64,000 nucleotides of DNA from JABDIY01 sp963803875. Its GTDB lineage: Bacteria; Actinomycetota; Acidimicrobiia; Acidimicrobiales; SZUA-35. Positions 43,186-52,624 of the stretch are shown here, piece after piece; within the stretch, counting starts at the first letter, position 1, and every line of letters begins with the position of its first letter. A model generated the notes under the pieces. That model was not told the DNA's origin and searched no databases. It worked only from the letters and a program-made list of their open reading frames with translations. The stretch is taken from positions 186,001-250,000 of the forward strand of contig CAWDOA010000016.1 in the NCBI GenBank assembly GCA_963803875.1, in the 5' to 3' direction. The position numbers and the translations under genes were made by a program.

Positions 43186-43928
43186 CAGAACGCCGCCGCT
43201 TCCTGCCAACGGTCGATGAGTGATGCATCACCGAAGACCTCCAGACGACTGGCGGGAATTCGACTCCACATCACAAGAAGAAGATCCGACGCTGTGCCTC
43301 GGACTGCGACGTCGGCCTTGGAGTGGCTGTGATCCCACTCAACCGCGTCGGCCAGGAGGGTGGCCGTCCATTCTCCGGCACCTTCACCTTGATCGGTGGA
43401 ATGCAGGTGCATCGTTTCGCCGCTGCCGTTCAACGAGTCGAACCTCATCCTGGTGGGAACGAATACCTCGAAGATCTCGTCGATTCCGTCGACCGAAACG
43501 TCGGCTTCGATAGGGGCTGCTGTGCCGGTTGCTGAGTCGATATCCCAACGGTGGATGCTCAGCTCGTGGGCCATGCGGCGCACCCACCACGCCGCAGGAA
43601 CGGGGCCAGCGAACGAGGGGCGGATGGTTTCGGGATCGGAATGGTTCAACGCCTCAGTGAGTTCGGCAACCGCTTCAGACGCCCACGCGAGCACCTCGAA
43701 TCCAGCTGGCGGATTGGGAACAGCGGAGCGGGACACGGGTTGATCGGGTGTTGCGGACTGTTGAAGCGTCACGTACCGAGCCACCCAACCGGTGTGGCCG
43801 ACAACGTCGCCGACTGTCCAGCCCTCGATGTGGGGGATCCGATGACCGAGATCAGCCGGATCGGTGGCAAGCAACCGTGTGGACTCGTCTGCCAGCTGGG
43901 TTAGATAGCGATCACGCGACAAACTCAT
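43185..43928 (-). CDS. Maleylpyruvate isomerase/DinB-family (MDMPI) protein
   Basis: A four-helix DinB-like N-domain with HIEGWTVGDVVGHTGWVARY and HELSIHRWDIDSATG, plus a C-terminal SCP2-like part (VRGTASDLLLVMWSRI). The histidines of both segments could hold a metal. ATG 43928 (MSLSRDRYL) is preferred over a longer frame. Family members often act with mycothiol or as metal enzymes; the substrate is unknown. Confidence 0.8.
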   Translation of the reverse strand: MSLSRDRYLTQLADESTRLLATDPADLGHRIPHIEGWTVGDVVGHTGWVARYVTLQQSATPDQPVSRSAVPNPPAGFEVLAWASEAVAELTEALNHSDPETIRPSFAGPVPAAWWVRRMAHELSIHRWDIDSATGTAAPIEADVSVDGIDEIFEVFVPTRMRFDSLNGSGETMHLHSTDQGEGAGEWTATLLADAVEWDHSHSKADVAVRGTASDLLLVMWSRIPASRLEVFGDASLIDRWQEAAAF

Positions 43929-44046
43929 GCCCCTACTTTGGCAGCATTTCGCCAAAATGACTCCCTGGATGAGGGGTTCTCTGCTCATCCATCGTGCAGT
44001 GCCTAGATCGGCGGGTGCAGCAGCTGGAGTAGTCCGCGGCCCAACG

Positions 44047-45060
44047 CTAGTGCGTGGGTTCCGGCGCCTCTAGGTCTGAAGACCGAACCCAACGGTCAGC
44101 GCGTCGCCATTCGTCCTGCAACCATCGAACCCGATCGGCGGGGTCCGACGGAGCGGGTGCGGTTGGCCACCACCGCACCACAACCGGATCCGTGAGAGGG
44201 ATAGATGACCACAAACCTCGGAACGACGCCACGTTGTCGAGACCGCGGTGGGCGAGCACGATCGGTGTGGCGTCAGGACGGGCGTTGAGGAGGGTGAGTA
44301 CCCCGGCTGGTTTGGGTGGAAGCAGCGACTTGAGTTCATCGGTCAGCGCTACCGCTGTATGTTGACCCTTTTGCTCCAGCGATGCCCGGATCTTCTTCCG
44401 CTTCTCTGCCGTGGCAAAGGTGCCTTCGGGAAAGATCACCAGCGATCCCTCCGGTCGAACCAGCTCGGTGAGTCGCTCCAACTGCCGCAGTTCGGCCTGT
44501 GTGTCCTTGCCCCTGCTGACAAAGTAGTTACCGAGCGGCGGGCCGAAGAGATCCATCGACGGTGCCCACCGCAGTTCCTCTTTCAGAACATGATGTGCGG
44601 GCCGCTTCAAGTAACTGGCGAACAAGATGGCGGGGATGATGGCATCCACGTTGGACGCATGACGAGCAATGATCAGGGGGTTGCCGCTCGGCATCGTGTC
44701 GAAATCGCCCCAGTCGACCTCGGCTCCCAGGGTGATACCAAACCATCGCAGAAGCGATGAGGCCCACGTACCCATCGCTTCCCTCATGATCTCGAAGCGA
44801 TCGTCCGCGGAATAGGTGTTGGCCCGAATGTAGAGAGCCACCGCCAGCCATTCGTGGAATGCGAACGCCAGGGCCATCGCCCCCAACCGGGTGAGCGGGA
44901 GTCGTCGTGGTGCGGTGAACACATCGATCAGAAGCAGGATCGGGAAGACGATCGGAGACAAGACCACCATGAGTGGTGCGATCGAGAGTCCGAGCGGAAT
45001 GGAAAAGGCCCGACGGTATATCCGTCGGGCTCTTCCCTCATTCGTGACCGTATGTGTCAT
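44047..45060 (-). CDS. PlsC-family acyltransferase
   Basis: The 337-residue protein has one or two N-terminal membrane helices and the acyltransferase motifs HASNVD (HxxxxD) in IIARHASNVDAIIPAIL, plus VIFPEGTFATAEKR. It could transfer acyl chains to a glycerol phosphate. It lies upstream of rpmG/rpmB on the opposite-facing minus cluster; specificity is not shown. Confidence 0.85.
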   Translation of the reverse strand: MTHTVTNEGRARRIYRRAFSIPLGLSIAPLMVVLSPIVFPILLLIDVFTAPRRLPLTRLGAMALAFAFHEWLAVALYIRANTYSADDRFEIMREAMGTWASSLLRWFGITLGAEVDWGDFDTMPSGNPLIIARHASNVDAIIPAILFASYLKRPAHHVLKEELRWAPSMDLFGPPLGNYFVSRGKDTQAELRQLERLTELVRPEGSLVIFPEGTFATAEKRKKIRASLEQKGQHTAVALTDELKSLLPPKPAGVLTLLNARPDATPIVLAHRGLDNVASFRGLWSSIPLTDPVVVRWWPTAPAPSDPADRVRWLQDEWRRADRWVRSSDLEAPEPTH

Positions 45061-45116
45061 CAGTCCTCAGACTCGCCGAGGGCGCAGACGGTTACCCGTA
45101 CCAAGTCCAGGGCTGG

Positions 45117-45284
45117 CTATCGCTCTTCTTTGAAAATAACGTGCTTGCGCAGCATGGGATCGTACTTGCGCAGCTCGAGGCGCTCGCGGGTGTTGGTCTT
45201 GTTCTTGCGGGTCACGTAGGTGTAACCGGTGCCCTCGGTGGAGCGCATCTTGATCAGGGGGCGCTTCTCGCCACTTTTTGCCAT
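45117..45284 (-). CDS. rpmG: 50S ribosomal protein L33
   Basis: A 55-residue L33 without the CxxC zinc pairs: KMRSTEGTGYTYVTRKNK and LELRKYDPMLRKHVIFKE. This is the zinc-free form. The ATG overlaps the rpmB TAA stop by one base. Confidence 0.94.
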   Translation of the reverse strand: MAKSGEKRPLIKMRSTEGTGYTYVTRKNKTNTRERLELRKYDPMLRKHVIFKEER

Positions 45285-45520
45285 TAGACCTTCTCCCCTC
45301 GGCGACGCATGTCGGCCAGAACCGATTCGATGCCGTTCTTGTTGATCGTCTTGATGCCTTTGGTGCTCACCGTGAGGGTCACCCATCGCTTCTCGTTGGG
45401 TACCCAGAACCGCTGGCGCTGGATGTTGGGGTTCCAACGGCGCTTCGTGACGCGATGGGAGTGTGAGATGCTGTTGCCGAAAGTGGGCTTTCGGCCGGTT
45501 ACCTGACAGATCTTGGACAT
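45284..45520 (-). CDS. rpmB: 50S ribosomal protein L28
   Basis: A 78-residue L28: MSKICQVTGRKPTFGNS, TKRRWNPNIQRQRFWVPN and LADMRRRGEKV. Only the single early cysteine remains, as in zinc-free forms. ATG 45520 is chosen over a longer frame with an atypical leader. Confidence 0.94.
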   Translation of the reverse strand: MSKICQVTGRKPTFGNSISHSHRVTKRRWNPNIQRQRFWVPNEKRWVTLTVSTKGIKTINKNGIESVLADMRRRGEKV

Positions 45521-45757
45521 GGTGAGGACCTTTGAAGAAACGGATGCGTTTGTCGAAAACGCAGACATCACAGGCTAGGCGTGACCGAAACGGTTTCCAC
45601 TGCCCGAACGGTCGGAGTCGACACCCACTACGCCGCTACTTGTCGTCGATCAACCACCAACGGTGAATGTGGTGGGCCGGAGTACCTATGTCGGTAACGT
45701 GACGAAATGGGCTTGGGGCTTCATCTCGCGCGCGGCGCGTGCCGAGACAAAGAGGGA

Positions 45758-47008
45758 ATGTTTCGCCCAGGTCTCAACTCCGGATTTTCGGCGCGCTTGC
45801 GCCGTTTTGGAATCGCTGTCGTTCTGGCGATGCTGGCCTCCTTACTGACCGCATTCGCTCCCGCTCCTGCGGCAGCGTCCTCGGTTCCGGAGATAACCCT
45901 GCCGATCGCGGTGGACCACATCGATTCGGTGCAGTGGACCGATACGTGGGGAGCACCCCGCAGCGGCGGCCGGTCCCATGTAGGCGTCGACATGCTCGGC
46001 CCGAAGATGACCCCGTTGGTTGCCGCCGCCGATGGAACGATCACATGGATGCGCCACGACACCAGCCGCGGCAACATTCTCTACCTGACCGATGATCACG
46101 GCTGGCAGTACACATACATCCACATCAACAACGACACGCCCGGCACCGACGACGGTGCCAACCGATATGAAGAAGCGTTCGCCCCCGGTATCGAACGCGG
46201 CGCCCGGGTGGAGGCGGGTCAGGTGATCGCCTACCTGGGTGACTCGGGCAATGCCGAGTGGACAGTTAGTCACCTCCACTTCGAGATCGTCAGCCCCGAC
46301 GGATACAACGTGAATCCTGCGCCCATTGTCGATGCGGCCCGAGAGCGCGCCCTGCGAACCGTTCCGCCCGTGGATTCCGCTCTTGTCGCTCCCTTCGACG
46401 ATTTTGAGACGATGGCCGACAGCCTCTACGGGGTTGTCCATGGTCGTCGCGCCAGCAATCCCGAGCTGGTTTCGCTGGCGGCCAGCGTCAATGACGCTGG
46501 CCTCGACGCTGCCCTGGCGTCGGTGATCGGCCCGAACACCGCTGGTGCATCGTTGGATCGTCTTTATGAGGCCTACTTCCTCCGCCAAGCCGACACTGAT
46601 GGCTTCAACTACTGGATGGATCAGTTTCGGGCGGGCGCTACCTTGGCCGAGATCGCCGAGTGGTTCGCCGACTCAGAAGAGTTCCAGAGTCGCTACGCCG
46701 GTCTGGACTTCGCAGTCTTCCTCGACCAGCTGTACCGCGACGTTCTCGGCCGGGAGCCCGACGAAGCCGGAAAGGTCTACTGGATGGATCTACTCAACCG
46801 GGGCATGCTCAACCGGGGAACGATCGTCATTCAGTTCACCGAAGGTGCCGAATTGATCAACGCCACCAGACACCGAAGCGAAGTGACAATGTTGTCACTG
46901 GTCTTCACCGAGCAGACGCCCGGTTCAGACCTCGAGCAGCAGTGGGAGTTGCTGCGGGTGAGCAGTGACCTTCAGAGTTCGGTTTACGCCACCTACCTGG
47001 AGAACTGA
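45758..47008 (+). CDS. Secreted M23 peptidase with DUF4214 repeats
   Basis: ATG 45758 follows AAGAGGGA and gives a signal peptide (FGIAVVLAMLASLLTAFAPA). The M23 domain has SHVGVDMLGPKMTPLVAAAD and the SHLHFEI motif (His-x-His), for cutting peptidoglycan crosslinks. The C-terminal third is DUF4214 (LYEAYFLRQADTDGFNYWMD and LYRDVLGREPDEAGKVYWMD). The upstream 237 bases hold no gene. Confidence 0.88.
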   Translation: MFRPGLNSGFSARLRRFGIAVVLAMLASLLTAFAPAPAAASSVPEITLPIAVDHIDSVQWTDTWGAPRSGGRSHVGVDMLGPKMTPLVAAADGTITWMRHDTSRGNILYLTDDHGWQYTYIHINNDTPGTDDGANRYEEAFAPGIERGARVEAGQVIAYLGDSGNAEWTVSHLHFEIVSPDGYNVNPAPIVDAARERALRTVPPVDSALVAPFDDFETMADSLYGVVHGRRASNPELVSLAASVNDAGLDAALASVIGPNTAGASLDRLYEAYFLRQADTDGFNYWMDQFRAGATLAEIAEWFADSEEFQSRYAGLDFAVFLDQLYRDVLGREPDEAGKVYWMDLLNRGMLNRGTIVIQFTEGAELINATRHRSEVTMLSLVFTEQTPGSDLEQQWELLRVSSDLQSSVYATYLEN

Positions 47009-47024
47009 CCACGCAGAGTCCAAG

Positions 47025-47826
47025 TCAACGGGGTGGTGGGAGCATTCGCCGTCCCGGGTTGTAGCGACGCCGCTCCGCCGGAGTCGCGGTGCGCCGAATC
47101 ACTATCAGTCCGGCGAACCAGGCGAGGGCGAGCCCCACGATCGTGGTGGCATACCAAGGCCATTCGACTCGGCCGTCCACCTGGGTGAGCCACCGAATCG
47201 CACTGGCGAGCACGGCCGAGAGCGCAACGACCGAGACGATGTTGATCGCCAACGCTTTGACGATTTGGATGCTGATGTCGCTCTGGCGGCGTCTGAAGTG
47301 GTTGTAGCTGATCGCCGACTCGGCGCACACGATCAGCAGAGCCGGAACGATCCATGCGAGGCTGTCCTCGTCGATGTCGAGGCGACCCGACAAGAACCCC
47401 AGGCAGGTCAGACCCGAGTCCAAGCAAAAGCAGCGACGCCACGATGGCATCACCGTTGGAAAGAAAGATCCAGCCGAAGATTCCGTAGATGATCGATCCG
47501 AAGATCAGCGCTATCGGATCGAAGTCAACGGCCAGACCGAAAAGGAACAGGGATATGACCGAGACCGTGATGAGCTCGGGTGAGGCAGCCAGTCGGCGAA
47601 GGGCCAGCCGGTTCTGTTTCTTTTCTTCTGCAACTTCTTCGCTGGTCCGTTGAGTTCGACCAAAGCCCACCGGTCCGCCGTAGGGGACACCGGGGGAGGG
47701 CTGAGGGGGAGGTGCGGGTGCTCCGATGGTGGGTAGTCCTGTGGGATCAGGAAGTGGACCGGCAGCCGGAGTTCCCGAAGGAGGCGGGGGGTCCGAAGTC
47801 CAGTCCTTCGGATTGGGGTCGGTCAT
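47025..47826 (-). CDS. Membrane protein of unknown function, split by a one-base frameshift
   Basis: The N-terminal frame encodes a Pro-rich tail and helices (ITVSVISLFLFGLAVDF, ALIFGSIIYGIFGWIFL, IVASLLLLGLG). The rest (GLTCLGFLSGRLDIDEDSLA to a final GRRMLPPPR) is in another frame. Removing one G near 47414 joins them as LGLGLTCLGFL, about 266 residues. The ATG overlaps the DUF58 stop by four bases, so it belongs to that operon. Not recognised. Confidence 0.75.
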
Positions 47827-49109
47827 GCTGGCGCCGCCGCGTTGGAGAGCGAACCCCTTCGTGCGGCGAGGGTCTGCGCCGATGCCGCCGCCCGTCGCAG
47901 CACAGGTTCCACCGGCAGTTCGGTGTTCCACGGGAGCACTGAAATCCCGAGTTCGGCAAGCCGCCGCTGTTGCCACGCAGCGTTGATCCTCGCCATCCGC
48001 TGCTCGGTCAAACCGACATCGGAGCTGAAAGTTCGGTCGACCTGGAGCACAACAACGGAGAAACCGGCTCGTCGGAGCTGTGCGAGATCACTGACGAATA
48101 CCTCGCTGTAGAGGGGTGATATGGCGACGATGAGAGAGCGGGTGTGGAGGCTCGAGGTTGGCAGCGAGGGCAGATCGCCGCGACGGTCCTGCATCACCTG
48201 AGCGCTGAGGAGCGTATCGACGATGATGTGACCGGCTCGCCGGCCGAGTGAAGGTGTCAGCCATCGCACCCCGGTTGAACGGTCGAGGATGCCGACTCGG
48301 TCCATCGCTCGGAAGTGCCGTTGCTGCAACCCGATTGCCGCCGCCACGGTTGAGCGAAGTGTGCTGTCGAGCGGCGTGCCAACGTCCTGTACTGCATCGA
48401 TGAAGAGCACCACGTCAGTTGCCTGTTCGGTGTGGCGTTCGGCCACCATCGGCATGCCCCTGCGTAGGGACAGCGTTGGATGGATCCGCCGCACCGGATC
48501 GGAGTTGTTGTAGGCACGGACCTCGGCGAGTTCCATGCCCGACCCTCGTGCCCGGGAGCGGTGGTCACCGATGGCCGAGCGTGTCGTTGCTGCCGCGACC
48601 ATGGCCTGAATCCGCTCGGTGGAGGGATGAACGTGTACCCGGTTGCCCAAAGGAAACTGCTGGATCGTTTCGGTCAAACCGAACCGGTCACGGGTGACGA
48701 CGTTCAGGAACTCGGGTCCGGTGACGCCCCACTGGACGGCTCGCACATCGAACCGGACACGACTGTCGCCTTCCAACCGTTGCACCACCCGCGGCGCGCT
48801 GATCGGTTCGAGCTGAGCTGGGAGCTGGACTTCGAGGTCGATGATGTCGATCGGATGCGGACATCTCAGGTCGACGTTGATCGACAATTCGTCGCCTTCG
48901 ATTGTTCGCAATCGCGACAGCGAGACCCTCTCGATGTCAACCGAGCGCCACCAGCCGCTCACAAGGCTGAGGAGGATCACCGAGAGAAACGGCGTGGCGG
49001 CTACGAACGGAAGGGTGGCCCCGTCGTCGGGTGCGGACAGCCCGGTGACCAGCAGGGTCGCGCCGAGCACCAGGTAGAGCCAGAAACGCCAGGTGAGGTG
49101 GCGGCTCAA
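47823..49109 (-). CDS. DUF58 domain protein
   Basis: A 428-residue protein with two N-terminal helices and the DUF58 motif GMELAEVRAYNNSDPVRRI, followed by a VWA-like part (TDVVLFIDAVQDVG). The TTG at 49109 overlaps the MoxR stop, so I prefer it to the longer open frame. DUF58 proteins act with MoxR ATPases and von Willebrand-type partners in envelope quality control. Confidence 0.85.
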   Translation of the reverse strand: MSRHLTWRFWLYLVLGATLLVTGLSAPDDGATLPFVAATPFLSVILLSLVSGWWRSVDIERVSLSRLRTIEGDELSINVDLRCPHPIDIIDLEVQLPAQLEPISAPRVVQRLEGDSRVRFDVRAVQWGVTGPEFLNVVTRDRFGLTETIQQFPLGNRVHVHPSTERIQAMVAAATTRSAIGDHRSRARGSGMELAEVRAYNNSDPVRRIHPTLSLRRGMPMVAERHTEQATDVVLFIDAVQDVGTPLDSTLRSTVAAAIGLQQRHFRAMDRVGILDRSTGVRWLTPSLGRRAGHIIVDTLLSAQVMQDRRGDLPSLPTSSLHTRSLIVAISPLYSEVFVSDLAQLRRAGFSVVVLQVDRTFSSDVGLTEQRMARINAAWQQRRLAELGISVLPWNTELPVEPVLRRAAASAQTLAARRGSLSNAAAPA

Positions 49110-50134
49110 CGCACGTCGCCGAAGCTGAGCGGTCGGGGTACCGGTCCAACGTCCTCTCCCGGGTCGGTTGGTGGTGGAGCGGGGATCATCTCGACGACTT
49201 CGCTGATGACCTCGAACGGCTGTACCCCGCGCACCCATTGATCGGGCATGAGCAGTAGGCGATGGCTCAGTGTGGACACCGCCATCGCTTTCACGTCGTC
49301 GGGCAGCACGTAGCGCCGACCGCCCATCGCTGCCCAGGCCCGTGACATCTTGAGTAATGCCAGCGATCCCCGGGGGCTGGCACCCGCCTCGGTTCGGGGG
49401 TTCTGTCGGGTGCCATCGACGATGTCCACGATGTAGTGGGCGACCGGTTCGCTGATGTGAACGTTCTCGATTGTCTTCTGCACGTCCCTGGTTGTTTCCG
49501 GGGTGAGAAGCGGCTCGATCACAGCAACGTCGGTGCCCCGTTGAGCCCGTCGCAGGACGAGGTCCACCTCGTCATCGTGCTCGGGGTAGCCGATACCGGT
49601 CCGGATGAGGAAACGATCCAGCTGGGCTTCGGGGAGGGGATAGGTACCTTCAGATTCGATCGGGTTCTGGGTGCCGATCACCACGAACGGGCTGGGAAGC
49701 GCTCGGGTCTGACCATCCACCGTCACCTGCCGTTCCTCCATCGCTTCCAGTAGAGCACTCTGGGTCTTGGGGGGAGCCCGGTTGATCTCGTCGCCGAGGA
49801 CCAGGTGGGCGAATACCGGACCCGGCCGGAACTCGATAGAGGAATTCGAGGGATCGAACACCGTTGCGCCGGTGATGTCAGCGGGGATGAGATCGGGAGT
49901 GAACTGGATCCGCGAGAACTCCAAACCGCAGCACTGTGCGATCGCACGGGCAGTGGCGGTCTTTGCGACTCCGGGAACGTCTTCCAGGAGTACGTGTCCG
50001 TCGGCGAACACAGCAGCCAGCACCAGCCGGAGGAGGTCACGTTTGCCGACGATCACGGTTTCGAGTCGGTCGAGCATCTCTTCTGCGAGCTGACCGACCA
50101 AACGAGGATCCGATATTTGGGGTTGGGTTGTCAC
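49106..50134 (-). CDS. MoxR-family AAA+ ATPase
   Basis: The 342-residue chain shows Walker A-like EDVPGVAKTATARAIAQCC, Walker B VLGDEINRAPPKTQSALLEA, sensor GTQNPIESEGTYPLPEAQLD, and the C-terminal lid. A GTG start overlaps the upstream gene's stop. It heads the DUF58-containing operon as a chaperone or motor. Confidence 0.92.
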   Translation of the reverse strand: MTTQPQISDPRLVGQLAEEMLDRLETVIVGKRDLLRLVLAAVFADGHVLLEDVPGVAKTATARAIAQCCGLEFSRIQFTPDLIPADITGATVFDPSNSSIEFRPGPVFAHLVLGDEINRAPPKTQSALLEAMEERQVTVDGQTRALPSPFVVIGTQNPIESEGTYPLPEAQLDRFLIRTGIGYPEHDDEVDLVLRRAQRGTDVAVIEPLLTPETTRDVQKTIENVHISEPVAHYIVDIVDGTRQNPRTEAGASPRGSLALLKMSRAWAAMGGRRYVLPDDVKAMAVSTLSHRLLLMPDQWVRGVQPFEVISEVVEMIPAPPPTDPGEDVGPVPRPLSFGDVR

Positions 50135-50526
50135 AGATGTCCTTCTGGTGGCGGAGGAACAGAGGTCCTTGGAGGTGGTAGCTCGAGCGCTGCTTCCAGC
50201 TGGTCGAGTACCGACTCGATACGGGCCGTGGTGTTGGGGTTATCGGGGATGTGCACAGAAACACCCAGGTCGTGGGCCCGGTCGAGAAGGGTGGTCAGAG
50301 GCGCTGGAGACTGATCGAGCAGCGCTTGGCGGACGCCCTGCAAATCCCAGGGCACACGTTGCAGTCCGTGGTGGGCGGGTTCGGGAACCAGGGCCGGTCC
50401 AGCGCCCACCGAACCCGACGACATACGAGACCACGTTCGGCCCAGCAGGACCAGTCCGATTGCGATGGCCAAGAAGACAGCCAGGGGAAAGATCGTCGCG
50501 ATCAGCCCGAACACCTCATTGATCAT
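50131..50526 (-). CDS. Membrane protein in MoxR operon
   Basis: A 131-residue product with one N-terminal helix (IATIFPLAVFLAIAIGLVLL) and a soluble C-domain. No family recognised. It overlaps the MoxR start (GTGA) and the upstream DUF4129 stop (ATGA), so translation is coupled across the operon. Confidence 0.7.
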   Translation of the reverse strand: MINEVFGLIATIFPLAVFLAIAIGLVLLGRTWSRMSSGSVGAGPALVPEPAHHGLQRVPWDLQGVRQALLDQSPAPLTTLLDRAHDLGVSVHIPDNPNTTARIESVLDQLEAALELPPPRTSVPPPPEGHL

Positions 50527-51278
50527 GCCGACCCTCCGAGCGCTGTTCCGACCGGAGCTGGACGCCCAGGTGGCGAGGTTCCACAGGCCGCCCGAGCCAA
50601 TCGGCGCAGGCTGTCGACTGCACGGTCACGTTCAGCCGGGCTGGCTCCGGCTCCGCCGAAACGCACCGATTGATAACTCGAAACGACCGGTTCGAGTTCG
50701 ATGGCCAAGTCGGGTTGGTGAACGCGAGTACGACGCAGCCATTCGTTGGGTGTCTCGTCAGCCATTCGTGGTTCGAGTCGACCGAGGCCGGCCTCGGCGT
50801 AGCGCATGGTGACTCGAACCGCTCTACCGGTGTCGGGATCCTGGAGGAGGGTGTAGCAGAACCGTTCGAATGCTGCCCAGCCTTCTTCGCCCTCGATATG
50901 AGATTGGTCGTAGGTCTCGCTCTGCAGACGGGTGGTACGTGCGAGCACGCCGTCGTCAGGCCCACCGGGTGAGAATCTCCTGAGGATCATGATGAAGCCG
51001 GTGATGAGTGTGATCGCCAACAGAACAAGCAAGAGGGTATAGGCCACGTCGACCCAGGAAAGGTTTGGTGCAGCCAGGTTTGGCCCGTCGATCTCCGGGC
51101 CGTCGATATCGGGTCTGTTGAAATCGGGGGGATTGAGATCGGGGGCGTCGATGTCGAAATCGCCAACTTGCTGTCGAATGATGAAGTCGTTGCGCGACTC
51201 GTGCCGGCTCACGAACGCTGCCGCAAACACCCCGGCCAGTAGTAGCGCTGCCAACGTGTAGGCGGTTCGAGCCGTCAT
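50523..51278 (-). CDS. DUF4129-like membrane protein with outer pentad repeats
   Basis: An N-terminal helix (TLAALLLAGVFAAAFV), an outer segment with a repeating five-residue pattern (DIDAP DLNPP DFNRP DIDGP EIDGP), a second helix (LLLVLLAITLITGFIMI) and a C-terminal DUF4129-like domain (AFERFCYTLLQDPDTG, ETPNEWLRR). The start is ATG 51278 or GTG 51299. It is the promoter-proximal gene of the MoxR operon. Confidence 0.75.
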   Translation of the reverse strand: MTARTAYTLAALLLAGVFAAAFVSRHESRNDFIIRQQVGDFDIDAPDLNPPDFNRPDIDGPEIDGPNLAAPNLSWVDVAYTLLLVLLAITLITGFIMILRRFSPGGPDDGVLARTTRLQSETYDQSHIEGEEGWAAFERFCYTLLQDPDTGRAVRVTMRYAEAGLGRLEPRMADETPNEWLRRTRVHQPDLAIELEPVVSSYQSVRFGGAGASPAERDRAVDSLRRLARAACGTSPPGRPAPVGTALGGSA

Positions 51279-51352
51279 CGGAGGGCGATATGACACCACC
51301 CGCTCAATCGTAGGTGACGGTTCGCCGACCCAAGCGCAGGCCCGGGTCGTCC

Positions 51353-52543
51353 TCAGGCGATCCTGGCGAATATCGCTTTGAGGTAGCGGCCCTCGGGGAA
51401 GGTGACGGGGTGATCGAGGGGGTGACCGAACGACTCGATCCGACCAGAGGTTCGTCCGGAGCGGCTGAGTTCGTCGTGGATTGCTGTGAGGAAGGCCTCT
51501 TCGGTAATCCGGGAGGAACACGAGGCCTGAACAAGAAGCCCATCGGGGGCGATCAAATCGATGGCCGCTCGGGTGAGTTTGCGATATGCGGTGAGGGCCC
51601 GCTCGATGTCGGCCTGCTTGGGCGCAAATGAGGGTGGGTCGACAATGACGATATCGAAGGTTCGGCCAGCCTTCTTCAGCTCGGTCATGGCGTCGAAGGC
51701 ATCGCCTCGAATGGTTCTGAACCCATCGATTGGTTGGAGATTATTGGCGCCCATATTGGTCGTGGCCGCAGCGAGCGCGCCGGAGGAGATGTCGACTGCC
51801 GTTACCGACCGGGCCCCGCCTGCGGCCGCGAACACCGAGAACCCTCCCGTACTGGAGAAGACGTCGAGGACAGACGCGCCGTTGCTGAGGTCTCGAACTC
51901 GTTGACGGTTCTCCCTCTGATCGAGGAAATGGCCGGTCTTGTTGCCTCGAAGCACGTTGGCACGGAACCACAAACCATGCTCGGTGAACTCCACTGTGGG
52001 CTCGGGCAGAGTGCCGAAGATCACCGAGGTTTCGCCGCCGGGCAGCATGGACTGAGCTGCTCGGCTGGCCCGAAGTACCACGGCTGATGGCGCACAAGCA
52101 GTCACAAGGTGAGTCACCACGGATTCCAGATGTGGTAGCCAGGCGGCGGTGTAGATCTTGACAACCAGAACGTGGGAGTACTGATCGACGACGAGCCCGG
52201 GGAGACGGTCGTTTTCTCCGTTGACCAGGCGATAACCCGTTGTGTGGGCACTGGAGACAAGTGGCTCCCGGAGAGCGAGCGCCGTGTCGATGCGCTCGGC
52301 GAAGAAGCCGGCGTCGATCGTGGCTGGCGATCCGTGGTGAAGCATCCGGATCGCTATTGGGCTGGAGGGGTCAGCCAAACCGATTCCTACAAACCGATCT
52401 CTGTTGTCGAACACCACCGCAAGGTCGCCGGCTGCGGGGCTGTGTTTCTGGGTTCGAATGGAGTGATCGAATACCCAAGGATGACCGGACCGGATCGAAC
52501 GCAGCGCACGCGGCGCAACCGTGGTCGCAATGGTTCGTGTCAC
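51353..52543 (-). CDS. Class I SAM-dependent rRNA methyltransferase, RlmI-like
   Basis: A PUA-like N-domain (SIRSGHPWVFDHSI) precedes a methyltransferase fold (VLDVFSSTGGFSVFAAAGGA, then VIVDPPSFAPKQAD). The motif DPPSF and the PUA domain fit RlmI/RlmK-type 23S rRNA m5C enzymes. GTG 52543 (TRTIATTVAPRALRS) is chosen since the extra leader of the longer frame is low complexity and covers 15-bp repeats. Confidence 0.88.
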   Translation of the reverse strand: MTRTIATTVAPRALRSIRSGHPWVFDHSIRTQKHSPAAGDLAVVFDNRDRFVGIGLADPSSPIAIRMLHHGSPATIDAGFFAERIDTALALREPLVSSAHTTGYRLVNGENDRLPGLVVDQYSHVLVVKIYTAAWLPHLESVVTHLVTACAPSAVVLRASRAAQSMLPGGETSVIFGTLPEPTVEFTEHGLWFRANVLRGNKTGHFLDQRENRQRVRDLSNGASVLDVFSSTGGFSVFAAAGGARSVTAVDISSGALAAATTNMGANNLQPIDGFRTIRGDAFDAMTELKKAGRTFDIVIVDPPSFAPKQADIERALTAYRKLTRAAIDLIAPDGLLVQASCSSRITEEAFLTAIHDELSRSGRTSGRIESFGHPLDHPVTFPEGRYLKAIFARIA

Positions 52544-52568
52544 CCCTACAGGGTGCCGCGAGTGCTGG

Positions 52569-52613
52569 GGTCTCACTCGACGGGGTCTCACCCGACAGGA
52601 TCTCACTCGACAG
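52569..52613. repeat. Three tandem 15-bp units upstream of the rRNA methyltransferase
   Basis: GGTCTCACTCGACGG, GGTCTCACCCGACAG and GATCTCACTCGACAG follow one another directly. They lie in the 81-base gap between the DUF2339 stop and the preferred methyltransferase start. They could be operator repeats or slippage products. Confidence 0.7.
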
Positions 52614-52624
52614 GGTCGCCTGCG

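Noticed and set aside
45521..45757. c-di-AMP riboswitch ahead of the M23 peptidase
   Set aside because: Such switches often control wall hydrolases, but I could not find the conserved helix and junction bases; a covariance search would decide.
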